The position numbers and the translations under genes were made by a program. The notes below the pieces were generated by a model, which was given only the letters and a program-made list of their open reading frames with translations, ran no database searches and was not told where the DNA came from. A stretch of 64,000 nucleotides of DNA from Prorocentrum cordatum. Its lineage: Eukaryota; Sar; Dinophyceae; Prorocentrales; Prorocentraceae. Every line of letters starts with the position of its first letter. Within the stretch, counting starts at the first letter, position 1. Location: contig CAUYUJ010021656.1 of assembly GCA_963575745.1 (NCBI GenBank), positions 56,302 through 120,301 of the forward strand, given 5' to 3'. Positions 44,131 to 54,500 of the stretch are shown one piece after another.

Positions 44131-44509
44131 GCTGGTGTGGCTGATTTGTTTTTTCCTAATTATTTTTAATTTGGAAATACGTATATTCTATTATCTTTAA
44201 TACGTACCTATTTCGGATGAACAAGATCCAATTAGAATCTGGCGCTGGCGATGCGAATTGCGAAAAAAACACTGTGAAACCTCTTGTCGGCACCCAAATC
44301 CATTCAAACGCAATGGGAATGTGCAAAATGAGGCTGGCTGCCTGGAAATGCGCTGCAAATGTCAATTCCAATGCAAATCTTGTAGGAATCTAACAGAAAT
44401 CTTCGAATCGTGCTGGGGTCGTCGATGATTCGAGGAATCGTAGTTGAAAAAGCTGCAAACTGCAGGCGTTTATGCTGGAATCTAGAGGGGGGCTGATGAC
44501 TTGGACTTC
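44131..44509. other. No gene recognised
   Basis: AT-rich unassigned sequence with TCGAATCGTGC and GATTCGAGGAATCG short repeats near 44400-44440. Confidence 0.4.
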
Positions 44510-45110
44510 ATTGCCTACCCTAGGCCATATGACAGCAACCAGCAGCCTTAGGCTTCGCCCTCAGACCTGAGGCCCGATAGCCAGATTCCTTCACCCGAAG
44601 CCCATGCGTCACCTGAGGCCCAACACCGGAACCTCATCCTTAAGACCTTAGCCCTTAGCCCTAGGCTGTAGGTCCTCGGCCTTAGGCGTTCGCCCTCGTG
44701 CCCTGGCCTTGGGCGCAGGCCTTAAGCCTTATGCCTCAGGCGTGCGAACGAACCCTAGGCCCGACGCCGGCTACCAGAGAGGCCTATGCCTCCGCCCTGG
44801 GGTTTAGACGGGATCCTCGGCCTCGGACTTCGTTTTTTTTTTTGCGCTGTGAAGTTTTCACATTGGGCCTCCGCCGTCGTGCCTTAAGGCGTACCTGTCA
44901 ACCTTCAGCCTTCAATTTCATGGTTAAGGTTTCAGGCCATATGCACTTACGCGCACATCCGATCTCTAGGCCATCTGCTCTAGCTAGTAGGTGTGAGGCC
45001 TTAGGCCTTACCGTAGGCCTTATATTTGCGCCTTAGGCTTAGGCTGTGGGCCTGGAACCTTAGGCCTCATGCCTCAGGCCTCAAGCCTCGGGCCTCACCG
45101 CTTGTGCCCG
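44510..45110. repeat. Cryptic AGGCCTTA/CCTTAGGCC repeat region
   Basis: About 600 bp dominated by permutations of CCTTAGGC, GGCCTTA, GGCCTCA and GAGGCC, without a fixed period. ORFs are artefacts. Confidence 0.75.
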
Positions 45111-45189
45111 CGCACTAAACTCTAGGCCATCCATATGCCGTAGCCAAAAGGCCGCAGGCCTTCGGCTTCGAACCCAAACAGTCAGCCGC

Positions 45190-45430
45190 CATGCACGCGC
45201 ACGCTCATATACTACATGCAAACATTGCATGCATACATAACACACATGTACACATGTACATGCCTGCAACTTATTGTGTACACCACTCATGCATGCACCA
45301 CGGTATACATACAAGTCACGCTCGTATTGTCGCCGCTATACACGCGCATGTGAATTACACACAGCATGCAAACACATGTCGTGCTACATTCAATACAAGT
45401 GTGCATGGCTACACATGTATAGCGGGGTGC
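45190..45430. repeat. CA/TGCA-rich tract
   Basis: ACATGTACACATGTACATGC-like, alternating purine-pyrimidine sequence just past the 3' end of the restriction-like-endonuclease LINE. It may be that element's 3' tail. Confidence 0.5.
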
Positions 45431-45955
45431 CTTGTTACTTCTACGCTCCTTCACCCTCAACCATGCAAGTGTCTTTTCTTTGTCGTCCAGAGGCGCATGG
45501 GGGGGCAACTGCTCAGCAACCGCCGTTTGCAGAACAGCACTGAGCTCTTGCCAGGAAGCGACAGCATCGGCAGACGCTCCTGCCTCTCCGTCAGAGCGAT
45601 CCAGGTGATCCAGAATCAGCTGTCTCGCAACAGAGCCCACTCGTCCACCAGTCTCGATCGCAAAAGGAATGAGCAAAGGCGTCGTAGGCCCCGGCGGGTA
45701 CCGGCGCCGCTTCTCGCGGGCCACGTCCTCCGCTGCAAGTCCAGGCTTCTCCGCCCGAGCGCGCTCCTCCCTCGCGTCAGTACTGTCCGGGCTAACCACG
45801 ACCACGTCCACCGCCATCGCGGCGCCCTGGCGGGCCCAGACGACGTCAAGGACCGCCGTCTCGACGCGCGCCGTCTCGACGCCATCCACGACGGATCGGC
45901 GGCCACTGGGGCACAGTCTGCTCCTTCTGGGTCCATGCTGGGACGCGCCGGGCAA
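45287..45955 (-). pseudogene. Restriction-like endonuclease domain of the R2/NeSL-type LINE
   Basis: The frame carries VLDVVWARQGAAMAVDVVVV, then EKRRRYPPG and LIPFAIETGGRVG. The order Asp, Asp, Lys...Tyr matches the PD-(D/E)xK restriction-like endonuclease at the C-terminus of R2-type elements, which nicks the target DNA. The helical tail ends near LRVKERRSNKAP (about 45450). The last 50 codons run into the CA-rich tract and are probably not protein. The N-terminal 30 codons are out-of-frame carry-over. The domain joins the zinc-knuckle frame through a frame change at about 45870-45900. Confidence 0.65.
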
Positions 45956-46277
45956 GCCAGCGGGCCAGCAGGTCGCGAATGCGATCGTGTCGCGCCACGC
46001 GGCGCCCTCTCGTCTCGCACGCCAAGGCGTGGTGCTGGTCGGGTTCCAGAACCGCTCCGCAAAGCACCCCCTCTCGGGATGTGTTTCGACAGTGCGTCTG
46101 CGGTTCCAGTCCGTGCAGCAGCCTTGCGCCCGTCATCAGAAGGCGCCGCCGCAACGCGATGCGGCACAGCTCAGGATGCACCCCGTGTTCAGGCTTAGTC
46201 GGCAACGTGGTGAAAGCGCCAGCCCCCGGGCCCCCCGCGCTCGCGGTGGTCCAGGCCAGCTTTGGCGACGCCCGCAA
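45846..46277 (-). pseudogene. Zinc-knuckle segment of the R2/NeSL-type LINE
   Basis: The frame reads HGVHPELCRIALRRRLLM, then THCRNTSREGVLCGAVLEPD, QHHALAC and VARHDRIRDLLARWLA. A Cys-Cys-His-Cys cluster followed by R-H-D-R-I is typical of the knuckle between RT and the restriction-like endonuclease in R2-type proteins. The frame ends at 45846, and the endonuclease continues in another frame. It joins the RT frame through a shift at about 46190-46230. Confidence 0.6.
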
Positions 46278-47166
46278 TCACTTCCATCCGCGGGCCCACC
46301 AGGTCCTTCTGTCGGTTGCGCTCTCCCTGGGCCAGCGACGTCTGCAGGCAGTGGGCTGCGCCAACTGAAGCGTTGTACGTCACCACAGCGGCTTCAAATC
46401 CCTGCGTGCCCGCAGCGCGCGCGGCGAGGAGAGCCTCTGCGCCGGTGGCCCCAAGCGCCGCCGCAACCCGCGGAGCAGCGTCGAGCCACGCGGCGATGTG
46501 CGCCGCCTCCCGCCGAGGCTCGGCCGCGCCTGCCGCGAGGCCGCCATCCTGGAGGATTGCACCCACTCGAGCCCGATCGGTCATGTCGACGCCCAGGAGG
46601 TCATTCCAGAGGCCGCGAAGCACCGTGTCGTGGGCCCGGACGGCCACCAGGTCCTGCAGGTGCGAGCGCAAGAGGTGGTTCGGCAAGCCCTGGGCTGTCC
46701 ACCTGAGCATCGCCGTTGCCTCTTGTGGCCCAAGTCCTGCCGCCATTGCCTCCCAGACCGCTTGCCCGAAAGCCTGGAGCGTCTCGGTGGCGGCGCCCAA
46801 GGCGCGCACCCCGCCTCCGGCTCCCGCGGCCAGGGCGTCCCAGTTGTCGTCTTGTCGACGCGTCAGGCTGCAGCCCACCACCTGGAGCTCGTCCTTCACG
46901 TGCGACTGGAGGGAGGGAGGACAGTGCGCAGTGCCAGGGGGGAGCCACACCTTCGGCTTGCTGGGGTCCAGCACAAGACCGCCTGGGCCCAGCAGTCCGG
47001 ACAACTGTCGCAGGTACTCTTCTGCCTCCGCGCTCGGCACCACAGCAACGACGTCGTCCAGGTAGGCGGTGACGAGCCACTGCGGTTTGGCAGAGAAGTG
47101 ATGTAGCGCCAGCTGGTGCAAAGTGGCCGCAAACGCTGCCGGGCTCAGCGGGCACCCCTGTGGCAC
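46195..47166 (-). pseudogene. Reverse transcriptase, C-terminal part (motif B onward)
   Basis: Opens with PQGCPLSPAAFAATLHQLAL (RT motif B) and has TAYLDDVVAVVP, where YLDD is motif C with the two metal-binding aspartates. PGGLVLDPSKPKVWLPPG (motif D) and VVGCSLTRRQD (motif E) follow, then about 200 residues of thumb and linker. The frame stops at 46195, just where the knuckle frame takes over. The 5' boundary is the 11-bp duplication that separates it from the upstream RT part. Confidence 0.75.
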
Positions 47167-47924
47167 CCCTGTGGCACCCCGGCGCCGGTACGCAGCTCAT
47201 GCGTGTCACCGGTGCCATCGCGCCACAGCCCCACAGCAGGCCTGGCGTAGAGTCTCGCAAGCAGGCTCCCGTACTCAGGAAGTGCTCCTCGCAAAGATGC
47301 GATAACTTCCCGGCGCGCAGGCGTGCCGAACGCGTTGGATACGCCCACCGCCACCAGCACGCTGCTCGGCCTGTCGCGCATAACTGCTTGCAACGCCTTG
47401 AACTGAACATCAGCGCCGCCATGCACCCCAAGGCCGTACTGGTAGGAGCCTGCCGCGGCCTGCGTGACAGCCTTGGTGTGGGCCACAAACCCGGTCAGGA
47501 CGATCCGGCGGAACGGCGCGAGGACCGTGAGCGGGCGGACGCCGCCGCTGGCTTTGTGGAGCGCCGCGATGGCCCCTGTGCGCAACCACTCATCCACAAC
47601 CGGCGGCACGGAGCCCCCCACCCAAGCCAGGGCGGCCTCCGCCAACGCGTCGCCCGCCTCGGCGTCCTCCGTTATTTCCGCTATTTGCCGCGGCATGAGG
47701 GTGATCCCTGCGCCGCATCGGGGGCGCCGTTGCGCCCATGCCTGGCCGCGCGCGCGGCCGACACGCTGGCGCCCTCGGCGCTGGGGGGGGGCCCGCCCAG
47801 GGAGAGAGGAAGGAGGCCTCCCAGATGACGGGGTGGAGGAGGAGCGGGGGGGGCGAGGCCTAGGCAAGCCTGCGAGCCAGGTGGCAGTCCGAGGCCTCCG
47901 AGAGAAGGGGGGAAAGGGCAACAA
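47145..47924 (-). pseudogene. Reverse transcriptase, N-terminal part
   Basis: Recognisable from about 47710: VPPVVDEWLRTGAIAALHKA and GGVRPLTVLAPFRRIVL (motifs 0 to 1), QYGLGVHGGADVQFKALQAV (motif 2), VLVAVGVSNAFGTPARREVI (motif A) and RTGAGVPQGC (start of motif B). In motif A the expected D-V-S-N-A-F reads G-V-S-N-A-F, so the first catalytic Asp is lost. At 47149-47171 an 11-bp tandem duplication shifts the frame inside motif B. The first 70 codons are low-complexity and probably not part of the protein. Confidence 0.7.
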
Positions 47925-48234
47925 AGGGATACGCAGGGGAGGAAAAGGGAGGAGCCTCGGACTGCCTCGAGATGCCGAATTGGGATGTGGCCCGTCGCGC
48001 TGCCGCCCAGGGATCCGCCCCTGTCCAGCGGCTTGTCCTTGCCTGGGCGGCAGCGCACAGGCGCTGGGACCAGGTGGGCAGAAGGCCCACCTGGTGTGCC
48101 TCCCCCTAACCCCTCCAGAGCCAGGAGGCCAACGGTGAACGGTCCCTGGGACAGGCCTGGATGAGAGCGATATGGGGGTAAGGGGGAGGCACCAAATTAC
48201 GGCCCCTAGGGGCCCCGTTGTCGCGGCCCCTTCA
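47925..48234. other. Spacer between two LINE remnants
   Basis: GC-rich. Contains the perfect hairpin at 48069-48095 and no recognised ORF. Confidence 0.4.
48069..48095. repeat. Perfect 11-bp hairpin
   Basis: ACCAGGTGGGC, loop AGAAG, GCCCACCTGGT. It lies about 150 bp upstream of the R2/NeSL-type coding remnant on the minus strand, so it could belong to that element's 5' region. No T-run follows. Confidence 0.7.
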
Positions 48235-48400
48235 GGCGCCGTCGGCGGCTCGCCGAGCCCCGAGATCCGCGCCCTCTCAGAACTCGCCGTTCTGGTGGTC
48301 CTACCCTGGCCCTTGTCGAGGACGGCGTTGGCGGCCCACTCCCTCGCCTCGTCAGCGAGGTCGGGGAAGCCCTCCTCCTCGATGGACGCGTCGGTAGTCC
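48235..48400 (-). pseudogene. Remnant of a second LINE ORF2 C-terminus
   Basis: The minus frame reads EEEGFPDLADEAREWAANAV, then LDKGQGRTTRTASSERAR. This matches the last 45 residues of the intact ORF2 (LEEAREWAL...DKAIGRTTISTGAVRAQ at 49377-49510) in order and spacing, and the DNA is alignable. It is a truncated copy of the extreme C-terminus of a related element, between the two LINEs. Confidence 0.6.
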
Positions 48401-48443
48401 ACGCTCTTGAGGTTCCGCTTGATTATGTTGCCATCGATCTCGT

Positions 48444-48626
48444 GATACTCGACTCAGTCGTGCTGGTCGAGGTAGCTCTGGTTGACTCAGCAGTGACCAC
48501 CCCCGACGACTCGGCCTCCTCTCGGGCCACTTCGGTGGTCGTTGGTCTTGTGGTAGAGCGTAGTACTGTCGCCCTCGAGCTCGTTGTACTCGACTCAGTC
48601 ATGCTGGTCGCAGTTGTTGTCGACTC
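48444..48626. repeat. Two copies of a 42-bp unit, 141 bp apart
   Basis: The unit RTACTCGACTCAGTC, then RTGCTGGTCG, then GTTGACTC-like occurs at 48444-48485 and 48585-48626. Confidence 0.65.
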
Positions 48627-49211
48627 TGCTCTGCCCATTCATGTGGCCCTCGTACCAGTCATGTATTGGACCCAGGCTCCTGGTACTCGTCTCAGCCGAT
48701 GAGGTACTTGTCGTGCTGGTTAGAGGTCGTTGGGGGCCGGCTTGTTGCTGGTAGGTGGAATAGATTGTGGGCGCACTCAGGCCTCCATGCACCGACTTCA
48801 AGTAGGGTTCATGGCGGCCCTACCTCGTCCCGCTATGGCTAGGGGTCACAGTGCCCTCGGTGGGGGCGAACCCCAGGCCCAGTGATTCTTCTGCTGTCGA
48901 TGAGGAAGGTCAACGCTGCCCTATGCTTCGCCCTTGGGCGCTCGGGAGCTCCATCTCCGCCATGGGAACGGTGGGGGTGGCGAGCTAGGGCGGACCGCGG
49001 GGGCGCGGGCAGTACTCGTCCTGCCCCCCCCTGCCCCTCACCATCCCCCCTGGTAGGCGCGGGCAGTCCTCGTCCTGCCCCCCCGCCCTTCGAGCCCGTC
49101 TCGAAGTTTGATCCTTGCCTCACCAGGGCAGCGTTGACTCGTACTTGGTGCAGTTGGGGTAATCTGGCTGGTACCTCTGAGCCCTGGCTGAACGGCGGCC
49201 GTGTCCGTCAC
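48627..49211. other. Probable 3' untranslated region of the methyltransferase-LINE
   Basis: Downstream (minus strand) of ORF2. GC-rich with a repeated CGCGGGCAGTNCTCGTCCTG segment (49008, 49057). No ORF. Confidence 0.4.
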
Positions 49212-49357
49212 TGTGCAAAACGTGGCGACGTGTGCCTGGGGCGTTCCCTCGCATTCGGGGCTTCCCCAGGACTTGCGTCCTGGCGACTTGTGCAAAACTT
49301 GGCGACGTAGCCTGAGGTATTCCCACGCACTCGGGGCTTCCTCAGGACTTGCGTTCT
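49212..49357. repeat. 77-bp tandem pair in the LINE 3' region
   Basis: Units 49212-49282 and 49289-49357 both run TGTGCAAAAC.TGGCGACG, TTCCC.CGCA.TCGGGGCTTC and CAGGACTTGCGT.CTG. Confidence 0.8.
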
Positions 49358-49376
49358 GATCCTTTTGTACTTGTCG

Positions 49377-51590
49377 TCAGGGCACTTCGTCGCGATCCGC
49401 GTCGTCAGCCTGTGCCCGAACAGCTCCTGTCGAGATGGTGGTCCTGCCGATTGCCTTGTCGGGTCGGTCCTGCAGGGCCCACTCCCTTGCCTCTTCCAAC
49501 CAGGTCGGTGGGCCACCTCGCCTCGCTGGGCCACGATGGTAGTCCTGACCCATCTCCCTGGTCTTGTAGCGGTCGAGCGGCTGGAAGAAGTGGGCCACGT
49601 CGTCGTCGATGCGCCACCCCTGGACGTCGCTAGGCGACTCGCCAAAGCGCCACCTTATCTGCTTCGCCAGTGCGGTCGCGATGGCCTGGCACATCCTGTT
49701 CGGGTACTCCTTGGCCGCCGCGGTGCGCCACTGGCCGTCGTCGTTGATGCCTGCCAGCTCCGCGTGGTAGGAGGCCGTGTGAAAGCACCTCCCGCCTCCA
49801 GGCAGTCTACTGATTTCTGCTCGGAGGGTTGGTAGGGATACCGCCATCAGGCTTGTGGACTTCCTCGAACGCGCTCCACAGGTGCACTGGTCGATTGTGA
49901 TCAGCTCGACTCCCTGCTGGTTCAGGGGGTGGCGCGTCTCGGGGACCTTCCAGGAGCTGGCGAAGTGCTCCTCGGTGGGCTCGCACGGGTGCTCGAGCAT
50001 GCCTGGGACTCCAAGGTTGAGGCACATGTACATGAGCTCCAGCTGTGTCCTGTATAGGCGGTTGCCTATCGCTAATTGCTCCATCTCTGGACGGGAAAGG
50101 TAGCGAAGGCCCCACAAGCTGTTGCTGCTCCTTAGGGGTCTTGGTGGGCGACCCCTGCAGTCATTGGGGGGCAAGTGGCGCGCTCGGCTCCAGGTCTCGC
50201 ACGGCGGTCCGCCGATGACTCCTGCAATTCTCCTTGCTTGTGCCATGCCTCGCCACTTGCTGACTGCGACTTCTGATGTCAGGTCGCCGAAGGTCGGGTC
50301 GTTGGCGATATCCAGGCTGAGCATGTGTATGTCGCAAGAAGCCCGACTGCTGAGGCGGTCGAACCAATCCTGAACATCTCCCTCTCGGCGACGGCCGCTG
50401 AATAGATGCAGCACGTATAGCGTTCGAGCTGGCCTGGGCCTGGGTACAGCAGCTGGCGGCGGTGGTGGCTCCTCGATGAAGGGGAGCTCTAGGCTCTCGT
50501 AGTGGCCGCCGTTGTTGTCGTCGCTGTCCTCGTCCGTATGCATTTCTGGAGGACGAGCAGGGACTGCAGGCTTCTCTGCCCAGTCGATGGGCCTGCCCGC
50601 CCTTCTGTTCGCCTGCTGCTGTTCGCGCACAACTTGCTGGTTGTGCTGCAGCTCGGCTCTGCTAAGGATTGCTGGACGTGTCTTTCGCCAATGTCGAGCG
50701 CACCTGCGCACTCTCAGCAAGTGTTTGACCAGCCTGTTTGTAGTGTGGTAATCCATGCCGCATCCGTAGCAGACCGAACCAGTTGCCCACGAGATAGGAT
50801 GACCCGACGAGGTGTGGTCCTTGGTGACGTGTGCTCGTAGCACTGCTGCGCTGGCTTCAGTACGTCCGCAGTGGTAGCATAAGTACTTGCGCTGCTGCTC
50901 GAAGTGCTGGTCTGGGAAGGGCGAGATGGCTTCCGTGTTGGTCCACCGTTGGAGTCGTAGCCGCCATCGAGCTTGGTGGTCGCGATCGTACTGGCGAGCT
51001 TTGCCGCGTTGGCAAGCTTTCTTTACTGCGCTGAGGTAGCTTTGGTAGCCGTTCCTGGCCCAGTCCTTCCAATCCTCGAGCGTGTATGCTCCACCACGCT
51101 CGTCAGGTCCTGTGTGGTCGCGGACCCAGTCTAGGTCGCGGCGGAGCAGTGCCACCCAGCCGTAACTACCATCCCATGCTTGGCTAAGTAGTCGGCGGAG
51201 GCGCAGGGGTCCCCAGTTGAGGCATCTACCAAATAGTCGTAGCCGCTCAAGTCGTAGGACTATCTCTGGGGGCAGCTTGTCGACCCCTTCGAGAATCTGG
51301 GTGTTCGTGACCTCCTTTTTCTGTCGTACTTTCCAAGTGATCCTTTGCGCGGCAGCGTAGTTCACGATATACTGGTTGTTGAAATTCCTGGCCTGGCCTG
51401 CTGTAAGTTCGGGCCAGGTAGACGCATTGTATAGTAGCTGGGATAGCACCACACTGTCGGCTAGGTAGGCCTTGTCTTTGATGGCCAGCTCTGAGCGTCG
51501 GTGGACTTCGCGATGGAGAGGCCTCGTGGATGTCGCTGCAGTGGCTACCTTCACTGCGACATCCACCCCAGGGGATGCATTGTCGGTCAC
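49377..51590 (-). CDS. LINE ORF2, downstream part: RT thumb, zinc fingers, methyltransferase-like domain
   Basis: About 737 codons in the same frame as the ORF above, directly after its TAA. Residues 1-220 are RT thumb/linker (LADSVVLSQLLYNASTWPEL). Two zinc fingers follow: C238-x2-C241-x12-H254-x4-H259 and C274-x2-C277-x12-H290-x6-C297. After an acidic/proline linker comes a methyltransferase-like domain: VLHLFSGR (motif I, about 397), MLSLDIANDP (Asp427), GVIGGPPCETWSRAR (motif IV, catalytic-type Cys464) and GMLEHPCEP (motif VI, about 533). This order and spacing fit C5-cytosine methyltransferases, although the family match is motif-level only. Capture of such domains by retrotransposons has been reported in dinoflagellates and charophytes. 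Whether this one modifies DNA is unknown. The reading begins with GTG, and there is no start of its own. Confidence 0.75.
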   Translation of the reverse strand: MTDNASPGVDVAVKVATAATSTRPLHREVHRRSELAIKDKAYLADSVVLSQLLYNASTWPELTAGQARNFNNQYIVNYAAAQRITWKVRQKKEVTNTQILEGVDKLPPEIVLRLERLRLFGRCLNWGPLRLRRLLSQAWDGSYGWVALLRRDLDWVRDHTGPDERGGAYTLEDWKDWARNGYQSYLSAVKKACQRGKARQYDRDHQARWRLRLQRWTNTEAISPFPDQHFEQQRKYLCYHCGRTEASAAVLRAHVTKDHTSSGHPISWATGSVCYGCGMDYHTTNRLVKHLLRVRRCARHWRKTRPAILSRAELQHNQQVVREQQQANRRAGRPIDWAEKPAVPARPPEMHTDEDSDDNNGGHYESLELPFIEEPPPPPAAVPRPRPARTLYVLHLFSGRRREGDVQDWFDRLSSRASCDIHMLSLDIANDPTFGDLTSEVAVSKWRGMAQARRIAGVIGGPPCETWSRARHLPPNDCRGRPPRPLRSSNSLWGLRYLSRPEMEQLAIGNRLYRTQLELMYMCLNLGVPGMLEHPCEPTEEHFASSWKVPETRHPLNQQGVELITIDQCTCGARSRKSTSLMAVSLPTLRAEISRLPGGGRCFHTASYHAELAGINDDGQWRTAAAKEYPNRMCQAIATALAKQIRWRFGESPSDVQGWRIDDDVAHFFQPLDRYKTREMGQDYHRGPARRGGPPTWLEEAREWALQDRPDKAIGRTTISTGAVRAQADDADRDEVP

Positions 51591-54500
51591 TTAGGTCCCG
51601 AGGAGCTTGTGGTGACGAACAACCTCGACGTAACTCTCTGCGAGGGGGACCTCGATCCTCGGCACTCCATTGGAATAGAAACTGGCCCGAGCTTGCCGGC
51701 TCCCAGGCCCACTGAAGTCGATCATCACCTTGGTCTTGGTGAGCTGCAGCTGGAGGCCGAAGGTGCTGGCGGCGCAGTAGACTGCTTCGCAGAAACCCGT
51801 GGCCTCATGCTGAATGTGGTCGGGGCTGGTGAACACGTGCATGCCCGTTAGGTCGTCGACGAACGATAGGCCGTGAGGTTCATGCTCCTGGAGTGGCCCA
51901 TCTGTGGGGTCGGTGTCGCATGCGAAGCTGCTGTCAAGAGGCTTGCCCTGGGGTCGTAGCCCTCGCTGCGCAAGGTAGCTGTCAATCATGCGGTGGACTC
52001 GCCCGAATAGCAGATTGAAGTCCGCGTCGGCCAGGGGCACGCCAGGCCTCGTGCCCTTGTGCGGCGCCATGAGGTTCTGGGAGAACCTGTGTGATGTCCA
52101 CCTGTTGCGGTAACCTTCTGCAATGAGGGCAGCCAGGTGGGAGCCGTCCAACACTGTGTCGAGTATCCCTGGGTTGGCCACGAGGTGCTCCAGTTGTGGC
52201 TGGGCCCACAGGGGAACCTCGAGGTTCTCTAGCACCTCCTTGACTTCGTCCTCCTCGCCTGGGATGCCATGAACCAGCTGGACTACAACCGAGTAGAAGG
52301 CCTCCTTTAAGTCGTAGCAGCTAATCATGGAGCACTTCCCTTGGGCCTGACTTCTCTCTGTGAAGAGGCGCGCTGCTAGGGCCGCCATGTCCACCCCTCG
52401 CTTGGGCCGGCCGCCAACCTGGATGTCCTCCAGCGCTATGGCGAGGGTAGTGTTGAGCATGGTCCTTAGGTATTTATGGTGGTGCTTGCCCAGGACGTTG
52501 TTTAAGAGGATCTCGCGGTAGGCTTGGAGGTACCGTGGGTCGCCTTTTCCTTTGGGAATTGCGACCAGGTCTCCACCCTTGAAGCTCAGCGGCTCCCGTA
52601 CAGTGGTCGCCACCTTGGTGAAGAGGGGGTGCAGTAGCCTCGCTGCCTCTGTGGGGGCCGCCCTGAGGACAGCGTTCGTGAGCCCGTCGGGGCCTCCTTG
52701 CGTCCCAGCCTTGGCCGCGGCGAACTGGGCCTGGCAAACGGCCAGGGGCATCACCATGGAGAGATCCAGCATGCCGTCGAAGGGCCTGGTCTTGCTGTCG
52801 TGATTGTACTTGTTGGCAAGATCATCCGCTGTCACGATCTTGCCCGCCTGTATCTTCGCGAAATGGTTGAGCTCCTGGTCCGCCATGTCCTGGGAGTTGT
52901 GGATCACCTCTCCATCCTTGTCGAGCCGCATAGGCTTTCCTGCTGGGAACTTCGCCTTCCTCCCGCCATACCTTAGTAGGTCGCGGTAAGCCTTCCACTG
53001 GGCCGCAGCGTCGTTCGCAGCGGAGGCGGAGGACGCAGTTGAGGCAAGCCGACTGAGGAATGCACTTCGGTCCTTCTCGACGGCCGAGGCAACGAGGGGC
53101 CCAGACTTGGTGAGGAAGGAAAGGATGGCCATGGCGTAGACCATGGGCGAGATCGTCCAGTTCATGAGGAGGTGCGCGTAGTCGTGGATGTCGTGGATGG
53201 TGCCATCGTCGTCGCCACGCTCTCTGCTCCACAGGGACAGTGAGTCCCCTACTTCGCCTCCAAGAAGAGAGTGGGCGTGGGCTACTAGTCGTCCAGGTCG
53301 GTCGTCATGGGCTTCTCCTCTGAGCACTGCGCGATGGACTCGGAGTGTGAGGCGCCTGGCTCGGATTAGGCCCATGGTAGTCTTGGTGACATAGGGCTTC
53401 CTCGCTGCCTTGACGGCCTTGCCGAAGGCCTGGATGGCCGCGTCGTTGACGACCCTGGTGACCTCCTCGCAGTGAGTGTTGACGTCCACCTCCCAGGGGA
53501 TGATCGGGGCCTGCTTGAGAATCTCCTTGAAGCTGGCCTTGGCGACGTCGTTGTTCAAGTTGGTCAGGTCGGGCCTCGGTCCTGAGGCCTTGGTGGTCTT
53601 GCAGACGGCCCACTTGAGGGTGGCTAGTACTGGTATGTGGTCTTGTGCAGCTGTGCCTCGGTCCAGACCTGGCTCCGTGCTGCAGCTCGCAACGTACGGG
53701 GCGATCGAGGAGCTCAGCAGGATGTAGTCTATCCTGTGGTGCTGCCCCTTCGATCCGACATGCGTAAATGAGTTGTTGCCTGGATCCCTCGTGGTGTTGA
53801 TGACCTCCATGTTGGTGTCGGCAGCGAAGCTGATGATGTGCTTGCCATTGCCGTTGGTCGCTTCTGGGTACCCACTGGCGCCAACTCCTGGGGACTCGTA
53901 GTCGCCAAGACGCCCGTTCAGGTCCCCCATGAAGATGTCCACTCGGTACTTGGCAGACAATCGCTGAGCAGACTCCCAGAATTCTCTCTTCTCCGCCGCG
54001 TGGGAGTCTTCGTGGGGTGCATATGCTGATGCGATGACCATGTCTGTGCCTGCAACGCGGGCCTTGATGATCAAGAGCCTGTCGTGCTGGTGGAGGACGA
54101 GGGTGTCTTTGGCACTTAGGTACTTCGCTGCCCCACTCGCGCTGATTGGCTGGGAGACGTTGAGCCAGATGTCGCATCCTCTGTTCTGCTGCGTGTGGCC
54201 TGAGGAGTAGCAAACATATTCTCCTACGTTGCGGACGTCTCCTTCGCTCTGCGTCTCCTGTAGGGCCACGACGTGCAGGCCCATGTCAGCAAACTGTGCT
54301 GCTAGGTGCGTGACCTTGGAGAGGCTCTGCTTGCTTTTGCCGGCCGCCTTGCCTTTGCCCGACTTGAAGCTGACGGCGGCCTTGAGTGATCTGCAGTTGT
54401 AGGTGCACAAATTCACGTTGAGGTCGGCCTTGATGGTGGTGGTGCTGATGGGCCTCTGGATCGCTCCTGGGGCTGCCTGCGGCTGGGTGGCCTCGATGAT

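Larger units (their letters stand above)
45287..47924 (-). mobile_element. Decayed R2/NeSL-type non-LTR retrotransposon
   Basis: In minus-strand order the pieces are an RT N-terminal part (47924-47145), an RT motif B-to-E and thumb part (47166-46195), a zinc-knuckle part (46277-45846) and a restriction-like endonuclease part (45955-45287). RT followed by a C-terminal zinc knuckle and PD-(D/E)xK-type endonuclease is the layout of the R2/CRE/NeSL group, which often insert into specific sites. The parts lie in three frames and are separated by indels, so the copy is dead. The 5' limit is uncertain because the region above 47.75 kb is low-complexity. Confidence 0.75.

Noticed and set aside
45130-45155. 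CCGTAGCCA, the first nine bases of the spliced leader, on the plus strand
   Set aside because: The remaining leader bases do not match, no gene follows, and the site lies at the edge of an AGGCC-rich cryptic repeat.
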